A stretch of 64,000 nucleotides of DNA from Cyanophora paradoxa. Lineage: Eukaryota > Glaucocystophyceae > Cyanophorales > Cyanophoraceae. The notes under the pieces were generated by a model. That model did no database searches, was not told the origin of the DNA, and saw only the letters and a program-made list of their open reading frames with translations. Made by a program: the position numbers and the translations under genes. The stretch lies in contig QPMI01000581.1 of NCBI GenBank assembly GCA_004431415.1, positions 1 through 64,000 of the forward strand, written 5' to 3'. Below are positions 1 through 10,208 of the stretch, in pieces; the stretch's first letter is position 1, and each line of letters opens with the position of its first letter.

Positions 1-1357
1 TATACGACGTAATCCATCTTTTCCAAAATTATATAGCTATGCATGAGAGCGCGAACATTGACATCGATTACCTTATCTGAAGGCATGTAGAGGGTGAGGA
101 AGGAAGAAGAGGAATTTGGTTAAATCGACATAACCAGACTGGGCAATATTTCGAGTTGCCTTCTCTCCATCAATGCAGAAACTTAAACCTGAAAGGACAT
201 AGCGATCAGCAACCTTATCCATGTTAGAGCATTTGAAGGCATCAGCAATTAGCTCAGCACCTTTGAGTAGGGAAATTGGCTCAGTGGCATAAAGTCGCTG
301 TCCATTAATTTCAACAGTGAAAGTAATATCTTTGGAGTTGGCATAGGTCTTAAGAACACTGTGGGAGCCAGTGGATTTATCAACAGTTTGCATTATCACG
401 AACTGAAACAAGCAGAGCATAAACAAGACCTGAGATTTGAGAGAGGTTAATTCGATTGGGTTGGGCATTGCCCTTGGCAGGGAAAGCACTAGCATCTACA
501 AATCCAATATCAGGAGGGAATAGCCATGCCAGTAGTCTTTACTTTTCAATTACAGTAGCGAAAAGCTCATCAGAAACATTAATAGCATGCATGTAAAGGC
601 GAGGAGAAGTAATAGAAATGACAGGGGTTGTTGCACCAAGAGTAAAGTCTGTGATGTTTTGACCAACATTTGGCCAGAACAGTTTCAGCAGGGGCAGTTC
701 CAAGACCGTCATCTTTTGATAATCTACATCAGCTGCTGCAACAGTAAGACCACGACCACCATAGGAAGTTTCAACATAACCCTTTCCAGCATCCTTAAAC
801 CAAACCAGTAACAACCATTTCACCAGATAAAGCACCAAGGGGAAGGTAGTGATTAGCCAAGGCACAGGAATTTCAACGAAAAATGAGCCACCAAGGCGGT
901 TGTTCCATGAGCAGGAATGCCATGAACCATGCCCATTGATCGCTTCTTTTTAGCTAGTTGATCCTCCGAATAATAGACCAGGGGAAATGAGCAAGGAAAT
1001 CAGATGGAATATGGTAGGTGTAAGATCCATAGGTAATTTCAAGTCGCTGAACTAAAGCACCAACTGGGCGAGTGTATCCATTGCGAACTAGGTCAGTATC
1101 ACCAGCAAAAGTGATGGCTGGAAGGTCGAAAGCAAGTTTCGAGTTTTCCACAGAAATTGTAGCGAGGTAGCTTGAAGGAAATGCGATTTCCAACATTATT
1201 CTCAAAAGTATTGCTGGATTCACAACAACTAGAACTGGCTTAGACTTGGATTCGAGACCAAGCATAAGGGAGTTATCCAGGAAAAAGGCTTTCGCCTCCT
1301 CTGGGTTGTTAGGGCTTCTTTCAGCGAAAGTCTTTGAAGAGTGGAAGTGATATCCAT
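1..1357 (-). pseudogene. Major capsid protein, element A (frameshifted, cut by window edge)
   Basis: Homologue of the intact MCP at 22261-23649. The start ATG is placed at 1357 because the following codons match the MDITSTLQ start of the element B copy; the last few codons lie outside the window. Reading is broken at several places, including near 1310, 1140, 980, 890 and 800. Most differ from the element B copy by one base in a short run (for example CCCCC to CCCC near 980). The conserved segments PVGALVQRLEITYGSYTYH and LPLGALSGEMV survive in pieces. The protein would form the capsid shell. As read, no full-length product is possible; either the gene is decaying or the consensus has homopolymer errors. 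Confidence 0.85.
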
Positions 1358-1410
1358 TATATTCTCTTTTATTATACTGCAACATAAAAAATCTACCAAT
1401 GATCCTTAAT

Positions 1411-2421
1411 TTATGCGAAGTTTGTAATAACTGGATAGGAAGGGTGAAGCTGCGACATTCTCATCTTATAGTATTCATAAACTGGGTCCCCAGCTGGCTC
1501 ATCACCATAGCGAATTTCAAAGGTCAGATGAACAGGTTGACCCTCAAAATCAATTGGTTCATTTACAGCATTAACAATATCAACCGAGAAAGTGGATAAT
1601 CCAACCTTCTTATTATAATATTTATAAAGTGGATGAGCCTCTGTTGAATTGTAAACAACATGCTCACCATAATCTTTGTCAGGAACCACTATTTTATGGA
1701 AGTAACCAGTCAGAAGACCATCCCCACATTGAACCAGATCACCCAGCTCCTTTACTCTCACAAACAAAACACTGTCCCTGGTCTTCTCAGGCTCAAAAGA
1801 AGATATAATGCCATTCACTCGACCATCAGTAAAGATTCCATCAGTGAGAGCATCATAAACTTGGGATTTGATTGGGGAATTCCCATATCTTCCAGGATCA
1901 AGACCAAGCAGTCTAGCTGAACTCAATAGCTTTTGGATTGTTTGTTGGCTTGGGTTTACAGCAAGTGAGAAAGCCAGGTAAAAAGGCACTGCCGAGTGGA
2001 ATATAATTCGTTTCAGTGACTCATCCCATTTGCAGCGAATGGATGGTTGGGGAGTTCTGCCAATGAATTTGGAGTTGATTACATTCACCAGCTGTTGGTG
2101 GCTTTGGATGGGGGTCTCGCGATTTACCATGAATTGTTTCCATTGTTCAAAATCAGCAGCTGGGCGAGTTGTTGGAATTCCTGAGCTTCCAGCTCCTGGA
2201 GTTTGTTCCGAATAATAAATACTAAATGTGTTATCAACTGTGACATCTCCTGCTTTGGTTTCACCACTCACCATAGGGATGCTGTTATAAAATTCGGCTG
2301 AGACCAGTCTCACAGCCCTCACATTCTCATAACTACTGGGGAGTCTAGCCACAAAGCTTGATGTGGGACCATCACCAGAGATTGTATTAAATGAGCTAAC
2401 CTCGATGTAATCCACAGGCAT
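1411..2421 (-). CDS. Candidate minor capsid (penton-like) protein 1, element A
   Basis: Intact 336-residue protein, nearly identical to 19332-20342 in element B. It begins MPVDYIEVSSF and then has a short strand pattern, SSFVARLPSSYENVRAV followed by AEFYNSI, which resembles the N-terminus of the second candidate (NSYRVTL...AEIPNSIYN). Such paired jelly-roll-like starts are seen in minor capsid or penton-like proteins of large eukaryotic DNA viruses. The role is inferred from that pattern and from its place next to the MCP gene; no diagnostic motif is visible. It diverges from candidate 2 across a 28-bp AT-rich gap that probably holds both promoters. Element C has no counterpart. Confidence 0.55.
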   Translation of the reverse strand: MPVDYIEVSSFNTISGDGPTSSFVARLPSSYENVRAVRLVSAEFYNSIPMVSGETKAGDVTVDNTFSIYYSEQTPGAGSSGIPTTRPAADFEQWKQFMVNRETPIQSHQQLVNVINSKFIGRTPQPSIRCKWDESLKRIIFHSAVPFYLAFSLAVNPSQQTIQKLLSSARLLGLDPGRYGNSPIKSQVYDALTDGIFTDGRVNGIISSFEPEKTRDSVLFVRVKELGDLVQCGDGLLTGYFHKIVVPDKDYGEHVVYNSTEAHPLYKYYNKKVGLSTFSVDIVNAVNEPIDFEGQPVHLTFEIRYGDEPAGDPVYEYYKMRMSQLHPSYPVITNFA

Positions 2422-2449
2422 TCTTCTTTATCTATATTTATATATTAAA
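2422..2449. promoter_or_regulatory. Divergent promoter region, candidate capsid genes 1 and 2 (element A)
   Basis: The gap is only 28 bp and contains an AT-rich TATATTTATATATT tract readable as a TATA box on both strands. The same gap occurs at 19303-19331 in element B. Promoter function is inferred from position. Confidence 0.45.
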
Positions 2450-3378
2450 ATGAACCGGCTCGTTAATATTGATAGCAGGATAGAAGCCAAGGACAAAATG
2501 AAAACTCTTACAGGGTCACCCTCACAACTCCAGTAGAGAGACCAAGGAATGCAGGGTTCTATATGCAGAGATTCCAAACAGCATCTATAACAGTGTGGGA
2601 ACTGATCATCTAACAGTTCAGTTTAATTACCAAGATGGTTCATATAACCAAGTGATCACACAACAAGTGTATCCCCTTCCCAGTGGCTACATCAATCAGG
2701 GTCATTTTGGGGTAACACACCCTTATAATTATGGGCTGAACTATTCAAGCTTCCAAACCATTGCAGGCAAAACAGTAGCTTTTGAGTTCAAGATATTCTA
2801 TAACCCAACTACCTATAAAGTGGAGTTTTACAGTAACCATGAGTTTCGTTTTATTGCAAGCAACCAGAGAATAGGGAAGCTTTTGGGTGTGAGTTCTACT
2901 GAATACACCAATGGGTATTATAGCACTCCTCCTGTTGGTGGATCTCCCTATCGACCTGAGAACCTTTTAAAGTATGATGGCAAACCTATTACACCTGATC
3001 ACCCAGCATGGGGAATCACCTTCTCAGGACCCAGACTCTCCTCTAAGCCCTTGCAATATTATTTTGACAGCAGGAAGATGTCTGATATGAATGCTGAGCA
3101 GTATCTGTACATGCATATTAAAGAGCTGTCCCCTTTGCCAGCAGACACAATATAATTCCAAAATCGCAACCACAAAATCAGGGAGCTATCCTTAGATTGC
3201 AATTGAGTAAGGATATAGGGGGCTATGTTTACCATAGTGGTGAGCATGCAGAATTTATTCAAATCAATGACAGAAACCTGGTGATAAGGGAACTCACAGT
3301 TGAATTTAAAGATTACTTTGGTGAACTGATTGATATGAATGGAATCGATAATTCTTTCAGTTGGAGTTTATCGAATAA
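2450..3378 (+). pseudogene. Candidate minor capsid protein 2, element A (frameshifted)
   Basis: Same gene as 18371-19302 of element B. The ATG at 2450 opens MNRLVNIDSR and a one-base loss (GGG to GG near 2479) shifts the frame. The long readable part runs 2595-3155, ending ...PADTI at a stop that is also present in the element B copy. After a +1 shift the homologous frame continues (NIIPKSQPQNQG...) to near 3360, where a second T-run difference shifts again; the expected end, QLEFIE, is at 3378. N-terminal features (NSYRVTL, AEIPNSIYN) parallel candidate 1. Function as a virion protein is inferred only from this and from context. Confidence 0.6.
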
Positions 3379-4923
3379 AGGCACCTGTGAAATCAACTCT
3401 CATTGTGGGAGCATTCACATACACAAGGGATAAATGCGAATATATTTAATTCTGAGAGAAAAACCTATGTAAAAAGCATCCTTGATGCTGAGAGGGAACC
3501 CACTCAATAGAGCCATATCACCTGAGTTGTGAGCATTGTTAATGTTCTCACAGACATATATTTTGTTCTGCCCATCTGATCGAATAAAAGACCAGTTGAT
3601 CCCATCAGTGGATGTTGCCACATTGAAAATCTTAATAAAAGCATTGGTGTCCCCTGATCCATAGGCAATCACAGAAGAGAGTTCAAAAGTATATGGGAAA
3701 GCAACTTGAAGGTATTCAGTGGGGGTTTCCCATATCTGCTCAGGAGCATAGGCTCCAGCTTCCCAGCCAAATGCTGAAGGTCTAGCCATGAAAGGCTCTT
3801 TACCAGTCACAGAGGATGAGGCAGTGAAGGCATCATCTGCAAGCTGATACCAATTAGCATCCAAAGGTGGTGATGTAGTGAGAGTGGATGAAATGTAAGC
3901 CTTTGAAGGGTTCTTTAGTTCATAGTTTGCTACTAGTAGGCTGCAAAGCTTATTGATCATATCATTGTTTGCTGCAATGTAGGTTTCTGTGAAAGAAAGC
4001 ATATCTGGGATTTTAGAAGTGTCATCAAGGGAGCTAACTATATGGTTTGGAAGAGGGACCGATAGCCTATAGTATCTCCCATAATCCTGATCATAGTTGT
4101 AGGGTAACAACTCCTCCATCTTATCAAGGGCAGAAAGCTCACTTGCAGCCATGAGCATGTTAATCAATGGGCTTCCATCTGTTGAGGCAATCCATGAGAG
4201 AATGCCCCAGCTGTTTACAGTCTCATAAGCATAACCCACATAATCAGACTCTAAATGTGGGTCTACCTCTCCACAAGATATACTTATTACTATAATATCA
4301 TCATCATCACTGTAAATTTTCTTTGCATGGCTGTAACCACACACACTGGGATTATTGTTTCCCGAAATGGCACCATCAATTAGACAGACATATACCCCCC
4401 GATTGAAATCAACAATGCTTACAGGAGAGAAATATGTAGGAGCAGCAGAAGTAGCCCTAGCAGCAATCTTACAAGGCATAAAGTTGTAATTGTTATCATT
4501 TGTGATAAATATTGGTTTCATATTCTGAGTGTCAAATGATGTAATTACAATGTCCTTTAGGGAGTCCTGTATTAGTGATTCCCCAGTAACTGAATTGATT
4601 GCAGTCTCCAAGGGTCCGACATCATACTTTGTGTTAAATAGGGCATTTTCGATGATATTTCGAGGATTTGCGAAAATCAAGGGCAGTTGAGTTAGGTAAA
4701 TATTGTGTAAATCGTTTGCTGTGAGTTTAGGTTCACCTGGTTTATCAGGATGCCTGATGTTTAACCCAATAGCAATGATCCCACCAGTGGAAGTTCCACT
4801 CACAAGATCCACAAGGTCAATAATTCGCCTGCCAGTTCGATTTTCGATTTCTTTGAGCAGCCTGGTTATGATAATGCCCCTTGCACCCCCGCCAGAAAGA
4901 CTTAAAACGACCTTGAGAGGCAT
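3368..4923 (-). CDS. Patatin-like phospholipase with discoidin-like C-terminus, element A
   Basis: Catalytic features are intact: oxyanion loop GGGARG (residues 11-16), nucleophile motif GTSTG (Ser45) and LIDGA (Asp183), the Ser-Asp dyad of patatin phospholipases. Residues from about 360 look like an F5/8 type C (discoidin-like) domain, with IKIFNVATSTDGINWS and a YIRIYPL end. A C-run difference near 3432 shifts the last 25 codons, so the frame as written stops at 3415 and lacks the true C-terminal tail. Its start is 43 bp from the divergent fibre gene, and its 3' end overlaps candidate 2. It probably acts on membrane lipids during entry or release; that role is inference. Confidence 0.85.
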
Positions 4924-4966
4924 CTTTTACTTATCAGGAATTTTATAAATCCATATAGTAAAAGCC
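4924..4966. promoter_or_regulatory. Divergent promoter region, lipase and fibre genes (element A)
   Basis: A 43-bp AT-rich gap between two divergent starts, with TTTATAAATCCATATAG readable as TATA-like on each strand. The same arrangement occurs at 16782-16824 (element B) and 35923-35971 (element C). Confidence 0.45.
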
Positions 4967-6900
4967 ATGAGCTTCAATTACCCACCAAATCTAGAAACCA
5001 TTCAAGAGGATAATGCAAGCAGCACCAAGCATGTGAACTTTGATAATATTAAAGTAAAGGGTTCAGTTTCAATTGACCACAGCTCTGATAATTCATCAAA
5101 GACTCAATCAAGGGAGCATGCTTTATCTGTGAATCAAACCGATCCAGATAAAGAGGAGGTCAGTGTTGCTTTTAGTTTGGGTAATGTGAAAGCAAACCAA
5201 GTGGCAGAGATCAAAGCAACAAGAAGGAGACCTAGGAAACTAAAAACCAGTGGCACTCACCCAGATATACCTTCCAGGTTCGATAGTGGTCGATTGATTT
5301 TCAATGTTCAAGATGAGCAGGGCAAACAGAACACAGCTTTGCGAATTTACAATGAGGGCAGCACTCCAAAAGCTGAGGTCCCCCAAGTATTGCAAGTGGG
5401 TCCCATTGCCAACACAAATCAGGTCTCCTACACAAATGATGTCTACCCCAAGGATATTACATATGACTTTGCGAGGAATGAGCCTTTTGGGTTTTTACTC
5501 CAAAAGATGTCCATCAAAAAAAGCCATCAATTACAATCAACAGTAGCCCCAGTCAGCCAGTAGCAATCCATTTACACCCTGATTTAGTCGAAATGGATAG
5601 GCACCTTTTGCCTTTGTATAGCAATGTGAAAGACCTTGGAATTCGAACCAGGCAATGGCGAAATATCCATGGCAGCAATGTGTATGCAAATGGAGAGAAG
5701 CTTGTAAGTGAGAAAACCCTAAGAGAAATCATTGAGCATTATGGTCCCAATGGACCTACTGTCCCATTCCCTATTCCATTTCCCAATGGACCACCCGATT
5801 TAACACCAAAGAAGCAACCTGGAAGAGAATACACAGCAACTGAAGATGTAGCCTTTGGGCAGCACATTGTTAGTTGGGAGCAAGTTCGCAATAAACCTAT
5901 AATTGAACCAAAAAAGCAAATAGATGAGCAGTATTTACCTCCTGAAATCGATATATTAGAGCTTGATGAATATCAATTCGTTCCAGATGAGGAAGAATAT
6001 TTACCAGATGGTTTTGACCCACAAGAATATGAATATGATCAGTTTGATCCCAATGAGGAGGAGATACTACCAGATGGCTTAGATCCACAAGAGTTTGAGT
6101 ATGAGCAGAACTATGAACCTGATGAGGAGTATTTGCCAGATGGGCATGATCCACCAGTTGTTGATTATGAGCAACCTTATGAACCCCATGAGGAATTATT
6201 ACCAGATGGATTTCGACCTGAGATCTGGGAGTTCTTTCCTGATTATGAACAAATTAATAATAAACCTGCAAAGTATCCCCAGAGGATCACAATCATGATT
6301 GGGATGAGATCTTAGGCAAACCTCAAAAGTATCCACCAGAGGATCACAGGCATGATTGGGGTGAAATTGATGGGATTCCAACTGAGTTCCCACCAAGCAA
6401 ACATGAACATATTTGGGATGAGATCAATGACCAACCAGAATTTGCAAAGGTGGAGCCTCTTGATAACTTGGGGGTTTCTCTTTACCAGACTTGTAATATC
6501 CCTGAAAGGATCTTTTTGAATGAACACTATGTTCATGTGAATGGGACACTTGCAAATTCAGCTATGAGAGGACCACTTCATATTAGGACATTACCAGGCT
6601 CTTTTGAAACCCCACCACCACCAGGAGCAACCATACCAAATATCTTTGTGTCAAGCTACATGGAGGCTGACATTCCCACAGATACATTCAGAGTCCCAAC
6701 AGACCCAGCAACCTACCAAAATTACAACTCTGCTATACAGGTTCATGTAGCAGATGTAAGCAGCTTAGATGGCTCAAGACCAATGATAGTTTTCAGTCGA
6801 GATAAGTATTCCTACATTCCCATAGTGGGAACTGCAAATGATAATTATGGAAGGGCAGAGCTTGCATGGATGGATTATGGAAGGGCAGAGCTTGCATGGA
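4967..6900 (+). pseudogene. Giant fibre protein, element A, 5' part (frameshifted and truncated)
   Basis: Counterpart of the fibre gene at 35972-40156. It opens MSFNYPPNLET. Frames break near 5500 (T-run one short) and near 6280 (CCCCC to CCCC); the C-run near 5385 that is short in element B is correct here. Visible parts are the LGIRTRQWRNIHGSNVYANG segment typical of phage-like fibre stems, acidic repeats of LPDG..PQE type, and HDW/KP/FPP repeats. At 6900 the gene runs into the TIR of element B. The expected target position of B is earlier, at 6358-6363, so the left junction is rearranged. The rest of the gene is at 60590-62457. Confidence 0.8.
6841..6900. repeat. 30-bp tandem duplication at the A/B left junction
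   Basis: Two adjacent copies of a 30-bp fibre segment (6841-6870 and 6871-6900) share GGAAGGGCAGAGCTTGC, and the second joins directly to truncated element B TIR at 6900. The third fibre copy (near 61075-61102) has only one unit. This fits repair or template switching at a broken end, or an assembly join. Confidence 0.8.
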
Positions 6901-7304
6901 TTTTGTATTCTTTTCGATATTTTATCGTAAATTTCTCTTATTTTCCGATTAGTCTTACTGAGTCTATCGATAATCTGTATATATTTCCGAATAATATAAC
7001 TGAATCTCAATTAGATCTTGCCTCTGGTTAAAACTCCGCATTTTACTATGTGTGATTGGTCTGTTTGTTAATTGATTTAATCGATATTATATTCATGTAC
7101 TTTCTCGATTAAATTTAATTAAATTTAATTCATTTAATCGGAAATATATCGCTAAACTCGATTAAGATCCATAAAAGATTCATTTGTTAAATAAAAAAAA
7201 TCGATCTCTTATTGAATTCAATCGTAATTATACATGAAACTTATATGTTTTTATCATGTTTTAATGATTCTAAGGGGGGACCCTTAGGATTTTTGAAATA
7301 ATTG

Positions 7305-7425
7305 GGTGTGACAGGTGTGACAGGTGTGACAGGTCCATCCCAAGGAAAGTCCTAGTGAGAAATTGATTTTGAAAATCCACGGGATAGACCTGTCACACCT
7401 GTCACACATACCATATTCAGTAAGG
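7305..7425. repeat. Iteron hairpin with conserved box (left TIR, element B)
   Basis: Three GTGTGACAG repeats on the left arm pair with CCTGTCACACCTGTCACAC at 7389-7407. The loop contains GATTTTGAAAATC. The right arm is followed by ACCATATTCAGTAAGG. The same layout recurs at 50639-50760 and 59935-60055 (element B) and, with different iterons, at 28576-28740 and 45274-45600 (element C). Confidence 0.85.
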
Positions 7426-7444
7426 ACCTCATTCATTGTTAAAA

Positions 7445-7754
7445 TCTCAGTGTTAGTTGGTGTAGTTGATTCAAATGTGATCTTAGGAATGTGATTTAAA
7501 ATCTTTCAGGCAGCATTTATTTGTCAGGCATTAAATCCATCGATTTTGACAAAGTATTTTATTTTGGCAAAATCATTGTTTGGATCAACAATGAAATTTG
7601 AATTATAGAAAAGTTTTCTAAAAAGGTGCCTGACAATGCCTGACATACTATATAAGTGCCTGACAACTATATTATAGTGCCTGACAAACCATATATGGTA
7701 ATACTATATGATATCTTCTACTTTCTCAGTGTTAGTTGGTGTAGTTGATTCAAA
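7445..7754. repeat. Direct 31-bp repeat pair flanking TGCCTGACA iterons
   Basis: A 31-bp sequence containing AGTGTTAGTTGGTGTAG occurs at 7445-7475 and again at 7724-7754. Between them lie four TGCCTGACA units (7627, 7637, 7657 and 7678) and an opposite-strand unit near 7524. All are mirrored in the right TIR (about 59600-59915). They look like protein-binding iterons. Confidence 0.8.
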
Positions 7755-8084
7755 AAATGCATTTATACTCTGATTCATTGTTATTTCCTGTGAAATTTGA
7801 GTCAACTCAACCCACTTAGTCAACCCTCCCATTGAATTCGTAACAAAATCCATATACTTTTACTACTTTTACGATTAATATGAGTCAACCTTGAGTCCAC
7901 TTAAATTATAATTGGGGAATGAAGGGGAGATGCTGAGTTTTATTGTAAGGAAATCGATAGTATTCGAAATTGTAACATATTCTATTGTAGGAAAGGGATA
8001 TATTATATCCTTTTGTTATAATAGCTGATCAATGTTATTGTAATAAAAAAGGTAAATCACCCTGATCATCATTATAGAAACCCA

Positions 8085-8483
8085 TCAAAACGGGAATCTA
8101 TCATGTTTATGTCTCTCAGTCTTCTCAAATGTTAAGAAATTCATTGTTTTATCGATCTCATCTGCTACTGATTGTGTTTTATGCTGAGCTTCTTTACCAC
8201 AACTGAATATATCAATTGCTAACATGCCTTCATTGGAATAACAATGAGCTGTGCAATGGCTTTCATCTAATAGCAGAACCAATGCAAAACCAGGAGGTGA
8301 TAGTTTGCCATCAAATATCTCACAATGCTTATGAACAATCCTAATACCTTGTCTCAATACTGCTTGTTCAAGGGTTCCCATAATCCAATTACCTAGGAAG
8401 CTAACATGCTCATATCCTGTTGCTATAGCTGATTTAGCTTTGTAATCAAGCATAACATGAAAGCCTCTGTATTGAGTCTCCAT
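8085..8483 (-). CDS. S-adenosylmethionine decarboxylase-like protein (SpeD/SpeH type), element B
   Basis: A 132-residue protein with the layout of bacterial-type AdoMetDC proenzymes. GFHVMLDY near the N-terminus matches the usual GxHxxxxx start. The DESH motif holds the serine that becomes the pyruvoyl group, with the downstream AHC histidine and DIFSCG cysteine in the expected order and spacing. Length is typical of the SpeH class. The enzyme makes decarboxylated AdoMet for spermidine synthesis; no spermidine synthase is seen in the window. It is the terminal gene next to the left TIR, and its orthologue in element C (44801-45199) holds the same position. Family is strongly supported; activity is not shown. 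Confidence 0.85.
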   Translation of the reverse strand: METQYRGFHVMLDYKAKSAIATGYEHVSFLGNWIMGTLEQAVLRQGIRIVHKHCEIFDGKLSPPGFALVLLLDESHCTAHCYSNEGMLAIDIFSCGKEAQHKTQSVADEIDKTMNFLTFEKTERHKHDRFPF

Positions 8484-8512
8484 TAAGAATACCTTAGAAA
8501 AATTAATTAAAC

Positions 8513-8785
8513 CTAATCGAACCTAATGCAAATATCCCTATACTCTACTCTAATTGATGAAGTAGCCCTTTTCCTATAAGCCTGAGAGTGCTTTTTGTTG
8601 CATTCCCTACACCCTGATCCCTTCACATGATTAAAGGGATAGGTAAGGATCACCTTATTACACTGCAAACATCTCACAGATACTTTCTCTTGAGCTTTGA
8701 TGTAATGTGTCTCACTGTAATCGAATTTATCTTTACCATGGACTGTCATAGCAGCATCAATAAACTTTTTTGTTTTACTATCCAT
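8513..8785 (-). CDS. Small single zinc-ribbon protein, element B
   Basis: A 90-residue protein with one unit of the FI..A...HG..KFDYSE.HY motif followed by CLQC and CREC zinc ligands. The same unit occurs three times in the nuclease at 47195-48136, where it would act in DNA recognition. Here no nuclease domain follows, so this may be a freestanding DNA- or RNA-binding protein derived from such a nuclease. The orthologue in element C is 44342-44614 (about two thirds identical by eye), so it is maintained. It lies 29 bp upstream of the AdoMetDC gene and is read in the same direction. Confidence 0.6.
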   Translation of the reverse strand: MDSKTKKFIDAAMTVHGKDKFDYSETHYIKAQEKVSVRCLQCNKVILTYPFNHVKGSGCRECNKKHSQAYRKRATSSIRVEYRDICIRFD

Positions 8786-8807
8786 ACTCTATATATAACC
8801 AATATTC

Positions 8808-9641
8808 TTATGGAGCAGTATCCTGCCCAAAAATGGGGAAATATCGATTAGTGCCATAGTACTCAGCATAGGTATTCTGCTTTGCAATAAAATCAGTTCT
8901 CTCAGCATATAATACACACTTGTAGATACCAAACTTGGTGGCTCTAACCAGAAACTGATAGTCTTCCAAACCGAAATTGACTCCATGATAAGCAATACCA
9001 AAATTATCATATGGGGTGATCACAACTGCAAAATTAGGAGTTCCACCCTCTACTTGACAAAGAGCATAAACATCTGGTGGGATATCCACAACCACCTTGT
9101 AGTGGTCACCAATCTCAACAAGGGAGTCTACTACTGCTGTTTGTTCATTTACAACAATGGGGAATATCTTTATAATGTATGGGGCATTCATGCTGGGGAC
9201 ATAGGTTCGAATTCTTGTATTGGGATCAATGGGATTGGGTTGATCATTCACAAATAAAGGCGCTCCAACAGCCCCACCAACCCTAAGACCATCACCAATA
9301 TAAGCTCCCCCCGATTTGCAGTTAATAGCTCCCGACCTAGATTCAAAAGAATAAGTAGACAGAGGATCTCCATAGCTATCTGGGTCTCCATAATGAGCAG
9401 AAAAGTTTGCATTTGTGACAAGTAGCTTAGTTGTCTTAACTATTCCATTATTTTTATCACATCTGAGTTCCTGTAATCTCAGTTTGTGGGTGGAACCAAA
9501 GGTGTTCATTGTAGGTTGGACCTCTGTGGATTGGAGACCCTCTACATCATCAAAGGTAGCATGCTGTAAAACATGGTTTGCTGGGGCAGCTAATGATAGT
9601 TGAGGTGTAATAATTCGTTCAAGTGGGGGTTGCTCAGCCAT
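8808..9641 (-). CDS. Fibre/head family protein (277 aa), element B
   Basis: One of four paralogues in a row sharing an N-terminal module: an (L/I)R.(K/Q)E(L/I)RCDKNNGIVKTT segment, then TNANF, then SGGAYIGDG. The C-terminal part is variable, with strand-rich segments such as YIIKIFPIV and FGIYKCVLYAERTD that may form a separate head. The shared module looks like an assembly or attachment part. The function as a surface protein is inferred from this modularity and from the C1q-like heads of two paralogues. The orthologue in element C is 43476-44321. Both start MA and sit in the same order. Confidence 0.6.
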   Translation of the reverse strand: MAEQPPLERIITPQLSLAAPANHVLQHATFDDVEGLQSTEVQPTMNTFGSTHKLRLQELRCDKNNGIVKTTKLLVTNANFSAHYGDPDSYGDPLSTYSFESRSGAINCKSGGAYIGDGLRVGGAVGAPLFVNDQPNPIDPNTRIRTYVPSMNAPYIIKIFPIVVNEQTAVVDSLVEIGDHYKVVVDIPPDVYALCQVEGGTPNFAVVITPYDNFGIAYHGVNFGLEDYQFLVRATKFGIYKCVLYAERTDFIAKQNTYAEYYGTNRYFPIFGQDTAP

Positions 9642-9664
9642 TTTACATTAAAGGGATATATCTT

Positions 9665-10159
9665 TTATGGGGTTGGGTCATCAATTACATTCAAATATGC
9701 AAACTCTCCTTTAATTTCGATTGCCCGGGCATTGTATGCTCTTGCTGCGTCTTCTTCTTTTTCAAAGTAGCCAATAATAATTTGTTTATAGTCGTGTTTG
9801 ATTTTTGCAAGCCATTTCTTCATTCCTTTACTCCAAGAGACACCTTTGTATTTACTGGTGGATTCTTGTGTAGTTTTGGGTTTGTTCATCTGATTCTGTG
9901 CATGTGTGCATCTCCGAAGATTGGTTTTTCTATTGTCCAACTTGTCGTGATTGATATGATCAATCTGAATCTTAGGGTCAATTTCAGACATTGCATATCT
10001 GTGCGCCCTGGTGAGTGTTTGACCAATTCTGCAATTTACATAACCTCTCGTATCAATTGACCAAGTATACCTCTCAAACCGTTCTTTATCTTCATAATCA
10101 ATTTTCATAAACTTCCCATGACCTTTTTTTCCTGAGAGAGCGATTAAAGCATAATCCAT
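9665..10159 (-). CDS. HNH homing endonuclease with AP2 DNA-binding domain
   Basis: A 164-residue protein. The HNH core IDHINHDKLDNRKTNLR (residues about 65-81) is followed by an AP2-type domain starting SKYKGVSW and ending AARAYNARAIEIKGEFAYLN, the usual order of phage-like HNH-AP2 homing enzymes. It would cut DNA at a target site to spread its own gene. The last residues, VIDDPTP, and the following bases repeat the 3' end of the next head gene (10207-10231 versus 9663-9687), which suggests insertion at that gene end with duplication of its tail. Element C has no copy at this place. Confidence 0.9.
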   Translation of the reverse strand: MDYALIALSGKKGHGKFMKIDYEDKERFERYTWSIDTRGYVNCRIGQTLTRAHRYAMSEIDPKIQIDHINHDKLDNRKTNLRRCTHAQNQMNKPKTTQESTSKYKGVSWSKGMKKWLAKIKHDYKQIIIGYFEKEEDAARAYNARAIEIKGEFAYLNVIDDPTP

Positions 10160-10208
10160 GATGGTGAATTCTTATACGTTTTACCAAGCTATTTTTTATA
10201 TCATTTTT

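Larger units (their letters stand above)
1..6900. mobile_element. Element A, left part (Polinton-like, resident copy)
   Basis: This stretch holds MCP (-), minor capsid candidate 1 (-), candidate 2 (+), patatin lipase (-) and the first part of the giant fibre gene (+). It is an inverted, closely similar copy of 14870-21500 in element B. Gene order and orientation continue across element B into 60590-62872, so both flanks are read as one older element split by B. The left end lies outside the window. Several genes carry single-base frameshifts. The two candidate-1 proteins differ at several residues (for example a short stretch near residue 95), so A and B are distinct copies and not one sequence assembled twice. 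Confidence 0.8.
6900..7934. repeat. Left terminal inverted repeat of element B (5' truncated)
   Basis: It matches the reverse complement of 59426-60460 over about 1,035 bp. The outermost 129 bp present on the right (60461-60589) are missing here. At 7027-7053 it contains an inverted copy of the element end, finishing ACTATGTGT, so the outer ~280 bp form a self-bounded module. It also holds a hairpin with GTGACAGGT iterons and TGCCTGACA repeats. No gene is seen between 6900 and 8084. Confidence 0.9.
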
